In this document: positions 37,097 through 44,921 of the stretch, piece after piece
How the letters are laid out: each line of letters begins with the position of its first letter
How positions within the stretch are numbered: the stretch's first letter is position 1
Notes under the pieces: model-generated
The model's database searches: none
Told to the model about the DNA's origin: nothing
The model's input: only the letters and a program-made list of their open reading frames with translations
Origin: Lysobacter_C viscosus
GTDB lineage: Bacteria; Pseudomonadota; Gammaproteobacteria; Xanthomonadales; Xanthomonadaceae
Assembly: GCF_046600715.1 (NCBI RefSeq)
Contig: NZ_JBJMAV010000001.1
Span: 124,001 to 188,000, forward strand
DNA: 64,000 nucleotides
Direction: 5' to 3'
Made by a program: the position numbers and the translations under genes

Positions 37097-38623
37097 TCAG
37101 TGGCCGGCCGACGCGTTGGCGGGTTTCACCGCGCGGATCTGGGCGGCCTCTTCCTTGGTCACGCGGCCGCCGGGGTTGCCCCAGCTGTTGAGCACGTAGG
37201 TGGAGATGTTGGCAACCTCGTCGTCGGTCAGCTGGCTCATCGGCGGCATGATCGAGTTGTAGTCGACGCCGTTGACCGTGACCGGCCCCTGCAGGCCGTG
37301 CAGGATCACGCGCGGCACCGCCTTGGGGTCGTTGGCGATGTAGTCGGCACCGGCCAGCGGCGGGAACACGCCTTCCATGCCCGCGCCATTGACCTGGTGG
37401 CAGGTGGAGCACGTGCCCTGGTAGAGCGCCTCGCCGGCCTTGACCTGCTGCTCGACGGTGAGCTCGCCGGTGCTGGCGGACGCGGCCGCTACCGCAACAG
37501 CGGCCAGGTTGGGCTGGGCGCGGTCGCCGATGTAGACCGCGTCCACTTCCAGGCCCGAGTAGATTTCCTTGTTCTCCGGTCCGCTCGCCTGGAGGATGCC
37601 CAGGGCGCCCTTGTTGAACGCGCGGAACAGGCTGTGGTCGACCAGGATGTAGCTGCCGGGGACTTCCATGTGGAATTCCATCATGGCCGCGCCGCCCGCC
37701 GGGATCAGCGTGGTCTGCACGTTCTCCTGGAAGTTCGTGCCGCCCTCGTACCAGACCTTGTCGAAGATCTCGCCGATCACGTGGAAGCTCGACACCAGGT
37801 TCGGGCCACCGTTGCCCACGTACAGGCGGACGGTCTCGCCGGTGTTGGCGGTCAGCACCTTGTCGCCGGTCATCGAGCCTTCCGAGCCGTTGAACAGCAC
37901 GTAGGTCGGGTTCTCGTCGATCGCCTTCTCCATGTCGAACGGCTGCAGGCCCTTCTCCCGGTACTTGCCGGCGGTGTAGAAGTCGCCCTGCATCACGTAG
38001 TACTCCTTGTCGACCGGCGGCAGGCCCTCCGGCGGCTCGACCAGGATCAGGCCGTACATGCCGTTGGCCACGTGCATGCCCACCGGCGCGGTGGCGCAGT
38101 GGTAGACGTAGAGGCCGGCGTTGAGCGCCTTGAAGGTGAAACGGGTCACGTGGCCGGGCGCGGTGAAGCTGGAGGTCGCGCCGCCGCCCGGGCCGGTGAC
38201 GCCGTGCAGGTCGATGTTGTGGGGCATCTTGCTGTCGGGCATGTTGCGCAGGTGGAATTCCACCGTGTCGCCCTGGCGAACGCGGATGAAGCTGCCGGGC
38301 ACGGTGCCGCCGAAGGTCCAGAAGGTGTAGTCCACGCCCTCGGAGATCGGCATCACCTTCTCGACCACGTCCAGCTCCACCACCACCTTTGCCGGGTAGT
38401 CGCGGCCGGTCGGCGGCGGCACCAGCGGCGGGCTGGTCAGCACCGCATCGATCGGCTTGCCCTGGGGTGGTCCGAAGTCGCCCTTGCGCGAGCCGCCGGT
38501 TCCTTCATCGGCAGCGCCGGCACGCGGTGCGTCGGCGGTGGCGTCGTCATTGTCCTGGCCGCAACCGGCCAGGAGCAGTGCGGCGATGGCGGCGGAAGCC
38601 ATGAATCGGGTAGCACGGATCAT
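37097..38623 (-). CDS. nirK: Copper-containing nitrite reductase with C-terminal cytochrome c domain
   Basis: Reduces nitrite to nitric oxide. The 508 residues start with a lipoprotein signal (ALLLAGC), so the enzyme is probably membrane-anchored. Two cupredoxin domains carry the MPHNIDLHG segment (around 133, with type 1/2 His and the catalytic Asp), LYVYHCATAPVGMH (around 174, type 1 Cys and Met) and SSFHVIGEIFDKVW (catalytic His). After an Ala-rich linker, a cytochrome c domain has heme site CSTCH (about 405-409) and IMPPMSQL for the Met ligand. Such heme-tailed NirK forms receive electrons through the fused heme. GGGGAG precedes ATG 38623. Confidence 0.96.
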   Translation of the reverse strand: MIRATRFMASAAIAALLLAGCGQDNDDATADAPRAGAADEGTGGSRKGDFGPPQGKPIDAVLTSPPLVPPPTGRDYPAKVVVELDVVEKVMPISEGVDYTFWTFGGTVPGSFIRVRQGDTVEFHLRNMPDSKMPHNIDLHGVTGPGGGATSSFTAPGHVTRFTFKALNAGLYVYHCATAPVGMHVANGMYGLILVEPPEGLPPVDKEYYVMQGDFYTAGKYREKGLQPFDMEKAIDENPTYVLFNGSEGSMTGDKVLTANTGETVRLYVGNGGPNLVSSFHVIGEIFDKVWYEGGTNFQENVQTTLIPAGGAAMMEFHMEVPGSYILVDHSLFRAFNKGALGILQASGPENKEIYSGLEVDAVYIGDRAQPNLAAVAVAAASASTGELTVEQQVKAGEALYQGTCSTCHQVNGAGMEGVFPPLAGADYIANDPKAVPRVILHGLQGPVTVNGVDYNSIMPPMSQLTDDEVANISTYVLNSWGNPGGRVTKEEAAQIRAVKPANASAGH

Positions 38624-38680
38624 GCGGAACTCCCCTTCTGGTGTCGGGTAGTGGAAGCGATGGCCGGAGCCACGAAGGCC

Positions 38681-38721
38681 AGCATACCCACCGGTCTGGC
38701 CACCATCCTGATCGTGGTCAA
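38681..38721 (-). promoter_or_regulatory. Probable Anr/FNR promoter of nirK
   Basis: CTGAT-CGTG-GTCAA (38708-38721) is an imperfect Anr/FNR site with one changed base. On the minus strand TATGCT at 38686-38681 can serve as -10, with the box centre near -41 to -42. It lies about 60-100 bp upstream of the nirK ATG. Confidence 0.55.
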
Positions 38722-38796
38722 AAAAACGCAAAAGCCAGTCGGCGGCGGTCCTGCCGGCATTTGGAACGGGGGTGATGGTCGGCCCCAGGCTCACGC

Positions 38797-38810
38797 TTGA
38801 CCTGCGTCAA
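38797..38810. promoter_or_regulatory. Anr/FNR box between nirK and the ubiT fusion
   Basis: TTGAC-CTGC-GTCAA is a perfect palindromic half-site pair identical in its arms to the ccoN box. It sits in the 302-bp divergent gap, 116 bp before the chorismate mutase-UbiT ATG and 174 bp before that of nirK. I find no well-placed -10 on either side, so which gene it serves is open. The rest of the gap holds only the nirK promoter and no gene. Confidence 0.65.
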
Positions 38811-38925
38811 TGTGCGGCTTCGCCGTCCTCGCGTCTCATGGGGGCACCTCCAGGGAGGCAGGCGTGGGCCACTACTTGTATCGCCCCGGTTCGCAGGCGC
38901 GCGGGCCCATGGGAGCTGCCCGGCC

Positions 38926-39840
38926 ATGACGGCACGCACCGCAGGCAACACTGCAGCCGCAGGCACGGTGGGCACCGCCCCCGACCCGGTGGGCGGCCCC
39001 GCGATGGGCACACTGCGGGGCCTGCGACGCGCCATCGATGTGATCGACGACGCGTCGCTGGTCCTGCTTGCCACGCGCGGCCAGCTGGCACGTGTTGCGG
39101 GCCGAATCAAGACGGCACGGGGGCTTCCGCTGCGGGATCCGGCACGCGAGGCACGGGTGCACGCGCGGGCCCGGGCCCTGGCCCAACGCCTTGGGATCGA
39201 GCCGGACACCGCCCGGGCCTTCCGGGCGGTCGCGGTCGCCGATGCCTGCCGTCGCCAGGGCCTGCGACCTGATCTGGGTCAATGCGCCGGGGCCGGGGGC
39301 CCGTTCACGATGGCGGTCATGCCCGGTCCCGTAGAAGCACACCCCGCCGTGCGGCACCTGCTGCGCTGGCTCCCGCCTCCCTCTCGCCTGGCGCCGGTGC
39401 TGCGGCGGTTGCCGGCGGCTGCGAGCCATCAGCTGCTGGGACGCGCGCTGGAAAAGGTCCTTGCGACGCCGGTGTCGAACGGCGACTTCGAGTTCATGGT
39501 GGGCCGGCGGATCGGCATCGAGGTCATCGACCTGGGGCTGCGCTGGGTCATCCAGTGCGACGAGGCGGGGCTGCGCGCCGGCGACGGCGCCGCCGAGGCC
39601 ACGGTGCGCGGCACCGCGACCGACCTGTTGCTGCTCGCCAGCCGGCTGGAAGACGCCGACACGCTGTTCTTCCAGCGCCGCCTGGTGCTGACCGGGGACG
39701 TGGAGCTCGGGCTGACGGCGCGCAACCTGCTGGAAAGGTTGCCCTGGGAGTCGGTGCCATTGGGCATCCGGATCGGCCTGAATCGCGCTGCACGCCTGGC
39801 CAGCGCGGCGCGCGAGGCCCACCACGGGCGCACCGCCTGA
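38926..39840 (+). CDS. ubiT: Fusion of an AroQ chorismate mutase domain and UbiT (SCP2 domain)
   Basis: Two domains in one 304-residue frame. Residues about 27-110 form an AroQ-type chorismate mutase: LRGLRRAIDVIDD, LLATRGQLA, IKTARG, DPAREARV and CRRQG place the expected Arg, Arg, Lys, Glu and Gln active-site residues. After a short linker, residues about 130-300 form the SCP2 domain of UbiT (YhbT): NGDFEFMVGRRIGIEV, LLASRLEDADTLFFQRRL and VLTGDVELGLTARNLL. UbiT carries ubiquinone intermediates in the oxygen-independent pathway with UbiU and UbiV, encoded 5-8 kb away. GGGAG at 38910-38914 supports ATG 38926; ATG 39004 is the alternative. An Anr/FNR box lies upstream. Confidence 0.88.
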   Translation: MTARTAGNTAAAGTVGTAPDPVGGPAMGTLRGLRRAIDVIDDASLVLLATRGQLARVAGRIKTARGLPLRDPAREARVHARARALAQRLGIEPDTARAFRAVAVADACRRQGLRPDLGQCAGAGGPFTMAVMPGPVEAHPAVRHLLRWLPPPSRLAPVLRRLPAAASHQLLGRALEKVLATPVSNGDFEFMVGRRIGIEVIDLGLRWVIQCDEAGLRAGDGAAEATVRGTATDLLLLASRLEDADTLFFQRRLVLTGDVELGLTARNLLERLPWESVPLGIRIGLNRAARLASAAREAHHGRTA

Positions 39841-39850
39841 CATGACCTGC

Positions 39851-39874
39851 GATCGCGGCTGAAGCCGCTCCCAT
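39851..39874. repeat. Single REP element (GGCTGAAGCC type)
   Basis: GATCGCGGCTGAAGCCGCTC followed by CCAT is a reverse-oriented REP of the GGAGCGGCTTCAGCCGCGA type, filling most of the 49-bp gap between the ubiT fusion and nadA. It can fold into a stable hairpin at the end of the ubiT message. Confidence 0.75.
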
Positions 39875-39889
39875 GGAAGCCACTGCCGC

Positions 39890-40927
39890 ATGACTGCTAC
39901 CGCCGCACTGTCCGTGCCACGTTGGCGCGACGAGCTCGAGACCGAGTACGCGCCCCTGGTGGCGACGCTCGAACAACTGATCCCGTGCATGGAGGTGCCC
40001 ATGCACCTGCCGTGGATCGATGCGATCAACACGCTCAAGGAGGACCGCGATGCGGTGATCATGGCGCACAGCTACCAGTCGCCGGAGATTTTCCACGGGG
40101 TGGCCGACGTCACCGGCGACTCGCTGGCGCTCGCGCAGGCGGCGGCCGACTGCGACAGCGGGCTGATCGTGCTGTGCGGCGTGCACTTCATGGCCGAGAG
40201 CGCAAAGATCCTGGCGCCCGCCAAGACCGTACTCATCCCCGACCTGGAAGCGGGCTGCTCGCTGGCGGCGTCCATCACCGCCGCCGATGTCAGGGCCCTG
40301 CGCAAGCGCCACCCGGGTGTTCCGGTGGTCAGCTACGTCAACACCTCGGCAGAAGTGAAGGCCGAGTCGGACGCCTGCTGCACGTCGGCCAACGCGGTGC
40401 AGGTGGTGGAAGCCATCGCGGCCGAAACCGGGGCCCGGCAGGTCATCTTCCTGCCCGACCGCTACCTGGGCAGCTGGGTGGCAACGCAGACCGGCGTCGA
40501 ACTGGTGCTGTGGAACGGCACCTGCGAGGTACATGAGACCTTCACCGCGCAGCAGGTGCGGCATACCCGCGAGCAGTTCGATACCAGGGTGGTCGCGCAC
40601 CCGGAGTGCTCACCCGAGGTGCTGGCCGAGGCGGATTTCGTCGGTTCCACCAGCGCCATGGGGCGTTGGCTGGAGAAGGAACAGCCCGCGCGGGTGGCGA
40701 TGATCACCGAGTGCTCGATGGCCGACAACCTGAAGAACCGGTTCCCGCAGGTGCAGTTCATCAAGCCGTGCAACCTGTGCCCGCACATGAAGCGCATCAC
40801 CCTGCAGAACATCCACGCCTGCCTGCGCGACCTCAGGCACGAGGTGGTCGTGGCACCCGACGTGGCGGAGCGGGCGCGCCGCGCGCTGGACCGGATGCTG
40901 GCGGTCGGCCGGCGCGAGCAGGTCTGA
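39890..40927 (+). CDS. nadA: Quinolinate synthase NadA
   Basis: Condenses iminoaspartate with dihydroxyacetone phosphate to quinolinate for NAD synthesis. The 345-residue protein has the three cluster cysteines: Cys 123 (EAGCSLAA), Cys 240 (HPECSPEV) and one of Cys 294/297 (KPCNLCPHM). It also has the conserved IMAHSYQSPEI and NLCPHMKRITL. The cluster is oxygen-sensitive. The stop codon is directly followed by the nadB GTG, and both enzymes act in consecutive steps. Confidence 0.97.
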   Translation: MTATAALSVPRWRDELETEYAPLVATLEQLIPCMEVPMHLPWIDAINTLKEDRDAVIMAHSYQSPEIFHGVADVTGDSLALAQAAADCDSGLIVLCGVHFMAESAKILAPAKTVLIPDLEAGCSLAASITAADVRALRKRHPGVPVVSYVNTSAEVKAESDACCTSANAVQVVEAIAAETGARQVIFLPDRYLGSWVATQTGVELVLWNGTCEVHETFTAQQVRHTREQFDTRVVAHPECSPEVLAEADFVGSTSAMGRWLEKEQPARVAMITECSMADNLKNRFPQVQFIKPCNLCPHMKRITLQNIHACLRDLRHEVVVAPDVAERARRALDRMLAVGRREQV

Positions 40928-42382
40928 GTGGCCGCAGGGCGCGTGGTGGTGGTCGGCAGTGGCATCGCCGGCCTGTGTGTCGCGTTGGCCGCGGCGCCCC
41001 GCGCGGTGCTGCTGCTGGGGCGTGCCCACCGGGGTGCCAGCGCGAGCGCATTGGCCCAGGGCGGCATCGCGGCCGCCGTCGGGGCAGGCGACTGCGCCGA
41101 CGCGCATGCCCGGGACACGCTGGTGGCGGGCGCGTTCCGCAATGACGCCCCGCGGGTGCGGGCGCTGGTGGACGCGGCGCCGGGGGCGATCGCGTGGCTG
41201 CAGTCGATCGGCGTTGCGTTCGACCAGGACCATGGCCGCCCCAGGCTCGGTCGCGAGGGGGGGCACGGTGCCGCCCGCATCGTGCACGCCGGCGGGGATG
41301 CCACCGGGGCGGCGGTGATGGCGGCATTGTCGCGGGCCGCCCGCTGCGCAGCGCATATCGAGTGGCACGAGGGAGACGGGGATGTCGACGCGCTGCTGAT
41401 GCGCGGTGGCCGGGTGACGGGGGTGCGCCTGTCGCGGGAGGGCGTGCTGCTCAAAGCCGACACGGTGGTATTGGCGACCGGCGGCATCGGGGCGCTGTTC
41501 GCCCGCACCAGCAATCCGGACGGGTCCGATGGCGCCGGGCTGGCGCTGGCGCTGGCCGCGGGCGCGCAGCCACGCGACCTGGAGTTCATGCAGTTCCACC
41601 CCACCGCGATGGACGTTGGCACCGGATCACTCCCGCTGGTCACCGAAGCGCTGCGCGGGGCAGGCGCGAGGCTGCTGGACGGAAACGGCAACGCGCTGAT
41701 GCAGGGCGTTCACCCACAGGGCGACCTTGCACCGCGCGACATCGTTGCGCGACGCGTCTGGCAGGCGCGTCACGAGACGGGCGCGGCGGTGCTGGATGCG
41801 CGGGCAGGCTGGATCGACTGGGAGCGCCGCTTCCCGACCGCACTGGCGGCCTGTCGTGCCCACGGGATCGATCCGCGGCGGGAGCCGATACCGGTCACGG
41901 CGGCGGCGCACTTCCACATGGGCGGCGTGGCGACCGACGACCTCGGCCGCACCAGCGTGCCCGGGCTGCATGCCGTCGGCGAAGTCGCATGCAACGGCGT
42001 CCATGGCGCCAACCGGCTGGCCAGCAATTCGTTGCTGGAGGGCGTGGTCTTCGGCCGCCGGCTGGGGATGCGCCTGGCGCAGGTCGCTCCCACGGGTGCG
42101 TCCGGCCCGCGCACCCTGGCCGAACGTGGCCCGCCACTGGAGGGCGAAGAGCTGGTGCGGCTGCGCACCACCCTGTGGAACGCCGCGGGTCCCGTGCGTA
42201 CGGCCGAGGGGATGACCGCAGGGCTCGAGCAACTGGCCGTCCTTTCCGGTCGAGGCTGGCAGGCGAAACTGGCCGAAGCGATCCTGGCCGCGGCGCTCCG
42301 GCGCGGCACCAGCCTGGGGGCGCACTGGCGGGGCGACAGCGGAGTCCCGAGCCGCCAGGCCGTCGGCTCCAGGGCGGACTAG
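40928..42382 (+). CDS. nadB: L-aspartate oxidase NadB
   Basis: A flavoprotein that oxidises aspartate to iminoaspartate, handed to NadA. The 484 residues have the FAD-binding VVVVGSGIAGLCVALAA, SASALAQGGIAAA, EFMQFHPTAM, the catalytic HFHMGGVATDDLGRTS and GANRLASNSLLEG. It starts at GTG 40928, immediately after the nadA stop, with no spacing. NadB-type enzymes can pass electrons to fumarate as well as to oxygen, which fits the surrounding low-oxygen genes, though NAD synthesis itself is housekeeping. Confidence 0.96.
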   Translation: MAAGRVVVVGSGIAGLCVALAAAPRAVLLLGRAHRGASASALAQGGIAAAVGAGDCADAHARDTLVAGAFRNDAPRVRALVDAAPGAIAWLQSIGVAFDQDHGRPRLGREGGHGAARIVHAGGDATGAAVMAALSRAARCAAHIEWHEGDGDVDALLMRGGRVTGVRLSREGVLLKADTVVLATGGIGALFARTSNPDGSDGAGLALALAAGAQPRDLEFMQFHPTAMDVGTGSLPLVTEALRGAGARLLDGNGNALMQGVHPQGDLAPRDIVARRVWQARHETGAAVLDARAGWIDWERRFPTALAACRAHGIDPRREPIPVTAAAHFHMGGVATDDLGRTSVPGLHAVGEVACNGVHGANRLASNSLLEGVVFGRRLGMRLAQVAPTGASGPRTLAERGPPLEGEELVRLRTTLWNAAGPVRTAEGMTAGLEQLAVLSGRGWQAKLAEAILAAALRRGTSLGAHWRGDSGVPSRQAVGSRAD

Positions 42383-42505
42383 GCGCCCCTGGAGTCCGGG
42401 TGCGCAGTGCGATACGCCGGGGCCCGGACCGGGCGAATTGACCGTCATCAAGCCAAATGCACGCAGGAACGTGCAAAATCAGGGTTTCGACAGCGCTTGG
42501 ATGAC

Positions 42506-43021
42506 ATGGATCGACCTTCTTCGTTCGACTATGAGCAATTGCTGGCCTGCGGCCGTGGCGAGATGTTCGGCCCCGGCAACGCGCGCCTGCCGCTACCGCC
42601 GATGCTGATGTTCGATCGCATCACCGAGATCTCGACCCAGGGCGGTGCCCACGGCAAGGGCGTGGTCCGGGCCGAGCTGGATATCCGCCCGGACCTGTGG
42701 TTCTTCGATTGCCATTTCCAGGGCGATCCGGTCATGCCCGGCTGCCTCGGGGTGGATGCGATGTGGCAGTTGTGCGGGTTCTACCTGCCCTGGCTGGGCG
42801 CCCCCGGCCGCGGTCGCGCCCTGGGCGTAGGCCAGGTCAAGTTCAGCGGCCAGGTGCTGCCCGACGCCAAGCGGGTGAGCTACGAGATCGACATTCGCCG
42901 CGTGATGCGCGGCAAGCTGGAGTTGGTGATCGCCGACGGACGCACCCTGGTGGACGGTCGTGAGATCTACACCGCCAGCGACCTGAGGGTCGGGCTGTTC
43001 ACCTCCACGGAGGGGTTCTGA
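42506..43021 (+). CDS. fabA: 3-hydroxydecanoyl-ACP dehydratase/isomerase FabA
   Basis: Introduces the double bond in oxygen-independent unsaturated fatty acid synthesis. The 171 residues equal the E. coli length. The catalytic His lies in FFDCHFQGDPVMPGCLG and the Asp in LGVDAMWQL; FSGQVLPDAKRV is also typical. I use ATG 42506 (MDRPSSFDYEQLL), where homology begins; the frame extends upstream without family resemblance. fabB follows after one base. Confidence 0.97.
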   Translation: MDRPSSFDYEQLLACGRGEMFGPGNARLPLPPMLMFDRITEISTQGGAHGKGVVRAELDIRPDLWFFDCHFQGDPVMPGCLGVDAMWQLCGFYLPWLGAPGRGRALGVGQVKFSGQVLPDAKRVSYEIDIRRVMRGKLELVIADGRTLVDGREIYTASDLRVGLFTSTEGF

Positions 43022-43022
43022 G

Positions 43023-44258
43023 ATGGCCGCCGGAAAAGGCAGGCGCGTGGTCGTCACCGGGATGGGCGTGGTCTCGTGCCTGGGCAATGACCGTGGCAGC
43101 GTGACCCGTTCACTGCGCGAGGGCCGCGCGGGGATCACGTTCATCCCCGAGTACGCGGAACTGGGCCTGCGCAGCCACGTGGCCGGTGCACCGCAGATCG
43201 ACCTGGCCGAGCAGATCGACCGCAAGCTCAAGCGCTTCATGGGCGACGCGGCCGGCTACGCCTACGTGGCCATGCGCGATGCCATCGCCGACGCCGGACT
43301 GGCCGACGACCTTGTCCGTAGTGCACGCACGGGGCTGATTGCCGGGTCCGGCGGGGGTTCGCCGCAGTGGCAGATCGAAACCGGTGACCTGCTGCGCAAA
43401 AAGGGCGTGCGCAAGGTCGGCCCGTACATGGTGCCGCGCACGATGGGCTCCACGGTGTCGGCCGCGCTGTCCACCGCCTTCGGCATCCGTGGCCTGAGCT
43501 ATTCGATATCGGCGGCCTGCGCGACATCCGCCCATTGCATCGGGGCGGCGGCCGACCTGATCCGGCTGGGACGGAAGGACGTGATGTTCGCCGGTGGCGG
43601 CGAGGAGCTGCACTGGGGCATGACCGCCCAGTTCGATGCCATGGGTGCGCTGTCCAGCAAGCACAACGACACCCCGGCGTCGGCTTCCCGGCCGTATGAC
43701 GTGGACCGCGATGGCTTCGTCATCGCCGGCGGCGGCGGCATGCTGGTGCTGGAAGACTACGAGCACGCCCAGGCGCGCGGCGCGACCATCATCGCCGAGC
43801 TGGTCGGCTACGGCGTGACCTCCGACGGCGTCGACATGGTGGCGCCCTCTGGCGAAGGCGCGGTGCGTTGCATGCGCATGGCGCTGGAGGGGCTGGACGG
43901 CAACAGCGTCGGCACCATCGATTACCTCAATACCCACGGCACGTCCACGCCGGTGGGCGACGTGGTCGAGCTGGGCGCGGTGCGCGAGGTATTCGGCGAC
44001 GCAGTGCCGCCGTTGTCCTCGACCAAGGCCCTGTCGGGGCACTCGCTCGGCGCGGCCAGCGTGCACGAGGCGATCTTCTGCCTGCTCATGATGCAGGAGG
44101 GTTTCGTCGCCGGCTCGGCCAACATCGAGACGCTCGACCCCAAGGCCGAGGGGTTCCCGATTCTTCGCGAAAGCCGCGATGCAGAGCTCGGGACGGTGAT
44201 GTCCAACAGCTTCGGCTTTGGCGGCACCAACGCCACGCTGGTGTTCGCGAAAGCCTGA
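43023..44258 (+). CDS. fabB: 3-oxoacyl-ACP synthase I FabB
   Basis: Elongates cis-unsaturated acyl-ACP made by FabA. The 411-residue thiolase-fold enzyme has the nucleophile Cys in SISAACATSAHCIG and the two catalytic His in NTHGTSTPVGD and KALSGHSLGAA. FGFGGTNATLVF ends it. One base separates it from fabA, the standard fabAB pair. Confidence 0.97.
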   Translation: MAAGKGRRVVVTGMGVVSCLGNDRGSVTRSLREGRAGITFIPEYAELGLRSHVAGAPQIDLAEQIDRKLKRFMGDAAGYAYVAMRDAIADAGLADDLVRSARTGLIAGSGGGSPQWQIETGDLLRKKGVRKVGPYMVPRTMGSTVSAALSTAFGIRGLSYSISAACATSAHCIGAAADLIRLGRKDVMFAGGGEELHWGMTAQFDAMGALSSKHNDTPASASRPYDVDRDGFVIAGGGGMLVLEDYEHAQARGATIIAELVGYGVTSDGVDMVAPSGEGAVRCMRMALEGLDGNSVGTIDYLNTHGTSTPVGDVVELGAVREVFGDAVPPLSSTKALSGHSLGAASVHEAIFCLLMMQEGFVAGSANIETLDPKAEGFPILRESRDAELGTVMSNSFGFGGTNATLVFAKA

Positions 44259-44340
44259 GGCGTCGCCCCGCCAACCGTGCGGGGTCCCCTTGTTGGATCG
44301 GCGTCAGCCCGGCCGGGAGCCGGCGCAGGCGGGTGGTTCC

Positions 44341-44370
44341 GGATCGCGGCTGAAGCCGCTCCTACGGGAG
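44341..44370. repeat. Single REP element (GGCTGAAGCC type)
   Basis: GGATCGCGGCTGAAGCCGCT followed by CCTACGGGAG is a reverse REP with its intact GTAG/CTAC end (CCTAC). It lies downstream of fabB, nearly identical to the copy at 39851, about 20 bp before an Anr/FNR-like site. Confidence 0.8.
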
Positions 44371-44390
44371 CGGCGGGTTCGACGTCGCCC

Positions 44391-44404
44391 TTGACCCGCG
44401 TCAT
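44391..44404 (+). promoter_or_regulatory. Anr/FNR-like box upstream of the 44440 gene
   Basis: TTGAC-CCGC-GTCAT differs from the perfect arm pair by one base. The centre is 42.5 bp before the ATG at 44440. If it acts at -41.5, transcription would start at the ATG itself; a weak -10 (GACGAT, 44428-44433) fits. This would give a leaderless message. Confidence 0.45.
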
Positions 44405-44439
44405 GGCGGGGTGCCCGCCGCGGGCGCGACGATTGCGCC

Positions 44440-44889
44440 ATGCCCACCACCGCCTATCCGTATCTGTTGCTGCTGCACCTGTTCGGCGCGATCGCATTCG
44501 CCGGCACGGTGTTCTTCGAGGTGGTGATCCTGGAAGGGGTGCGCCGGCACGTGCCAGCGCGGGTGATGACGCTCGTCGAGGGGGGTATCGGAAAGCGCGC
44601 CCGGCAGGTGATTCCCCGAGTGTTGCTGTTGCTCTACGGCAGTGGCCTGGGGATGGCCTGGCACTATCGCGCGGCCCTCGCGGATCCGCTGGCGAGCAGT
44701 TTCAGCCTGCTGTTGACGATCAAGATCGTGCTGGCGCTCAGCGTGTTCGGCCACTTCCTGCTGGCGATGGCCCTGCGAAGGCGACAGCGACCGGTCGCGG
44801 ACGCCTACCGGCGCATCCATTACAGCGTGTTCGGCCACGTCGTGGCGATCGTGCTGCTGGCCAAGGCGATGTTCCACCTGCACGGGTGA
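44440..44889 (+). CDS. Four-helix membrane protein, possibly CopD-like
   Basis: A 149-residue protein with four hydrophobic segments: LLLLHLFGAIAFAGTVFFEV, a second ending LLLLYGSGLGMAW, a third (LLLTIKIVLALSVFGHFLLA) and a fourth (YSVFGHVVAIVLLAKAMF). His residues lie within or at the edge of the first, third and fourth helices, as in heme- or copper-binding membrane proteins of the CopD type. I cannot assign a function. No ribosome-binding site is visible. The Anr/FNR-like box upstream suggests a role in low-oxygen metabolism. Confidence 0.75.
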   Translation: MPTTAYPYLLLLHLFGAIAFAGTVFFEVVILEGVRRHVPARVMTLVEGGIGKRARQVIPRVLLLLYGSGLGMAWHYRAALADPLASSFSLLLTIKIVLALSVFGHFLLAMALRRRQRPVADAYRRIHYSVFGHVVAIVLLAKAMFHLHG

Positions 44890-44921
44890 CGGCGTCGGTG
44901 GAAGTAGCCCCGGACCCGGCC

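Noticed and set aside
36839..38800. A 653-residue plus-strand open frame opposite nirK
   Set aside because: Shadow of nirK caused by codon bias; no start signal and no recognisable domain.
39271..39284. FNR-like site CTGAT-CTGG-GTCAA inside the CM-UbiT gene
   Set aside because: It lies in the coding sequence between the two domains, far from any start; probably chance.
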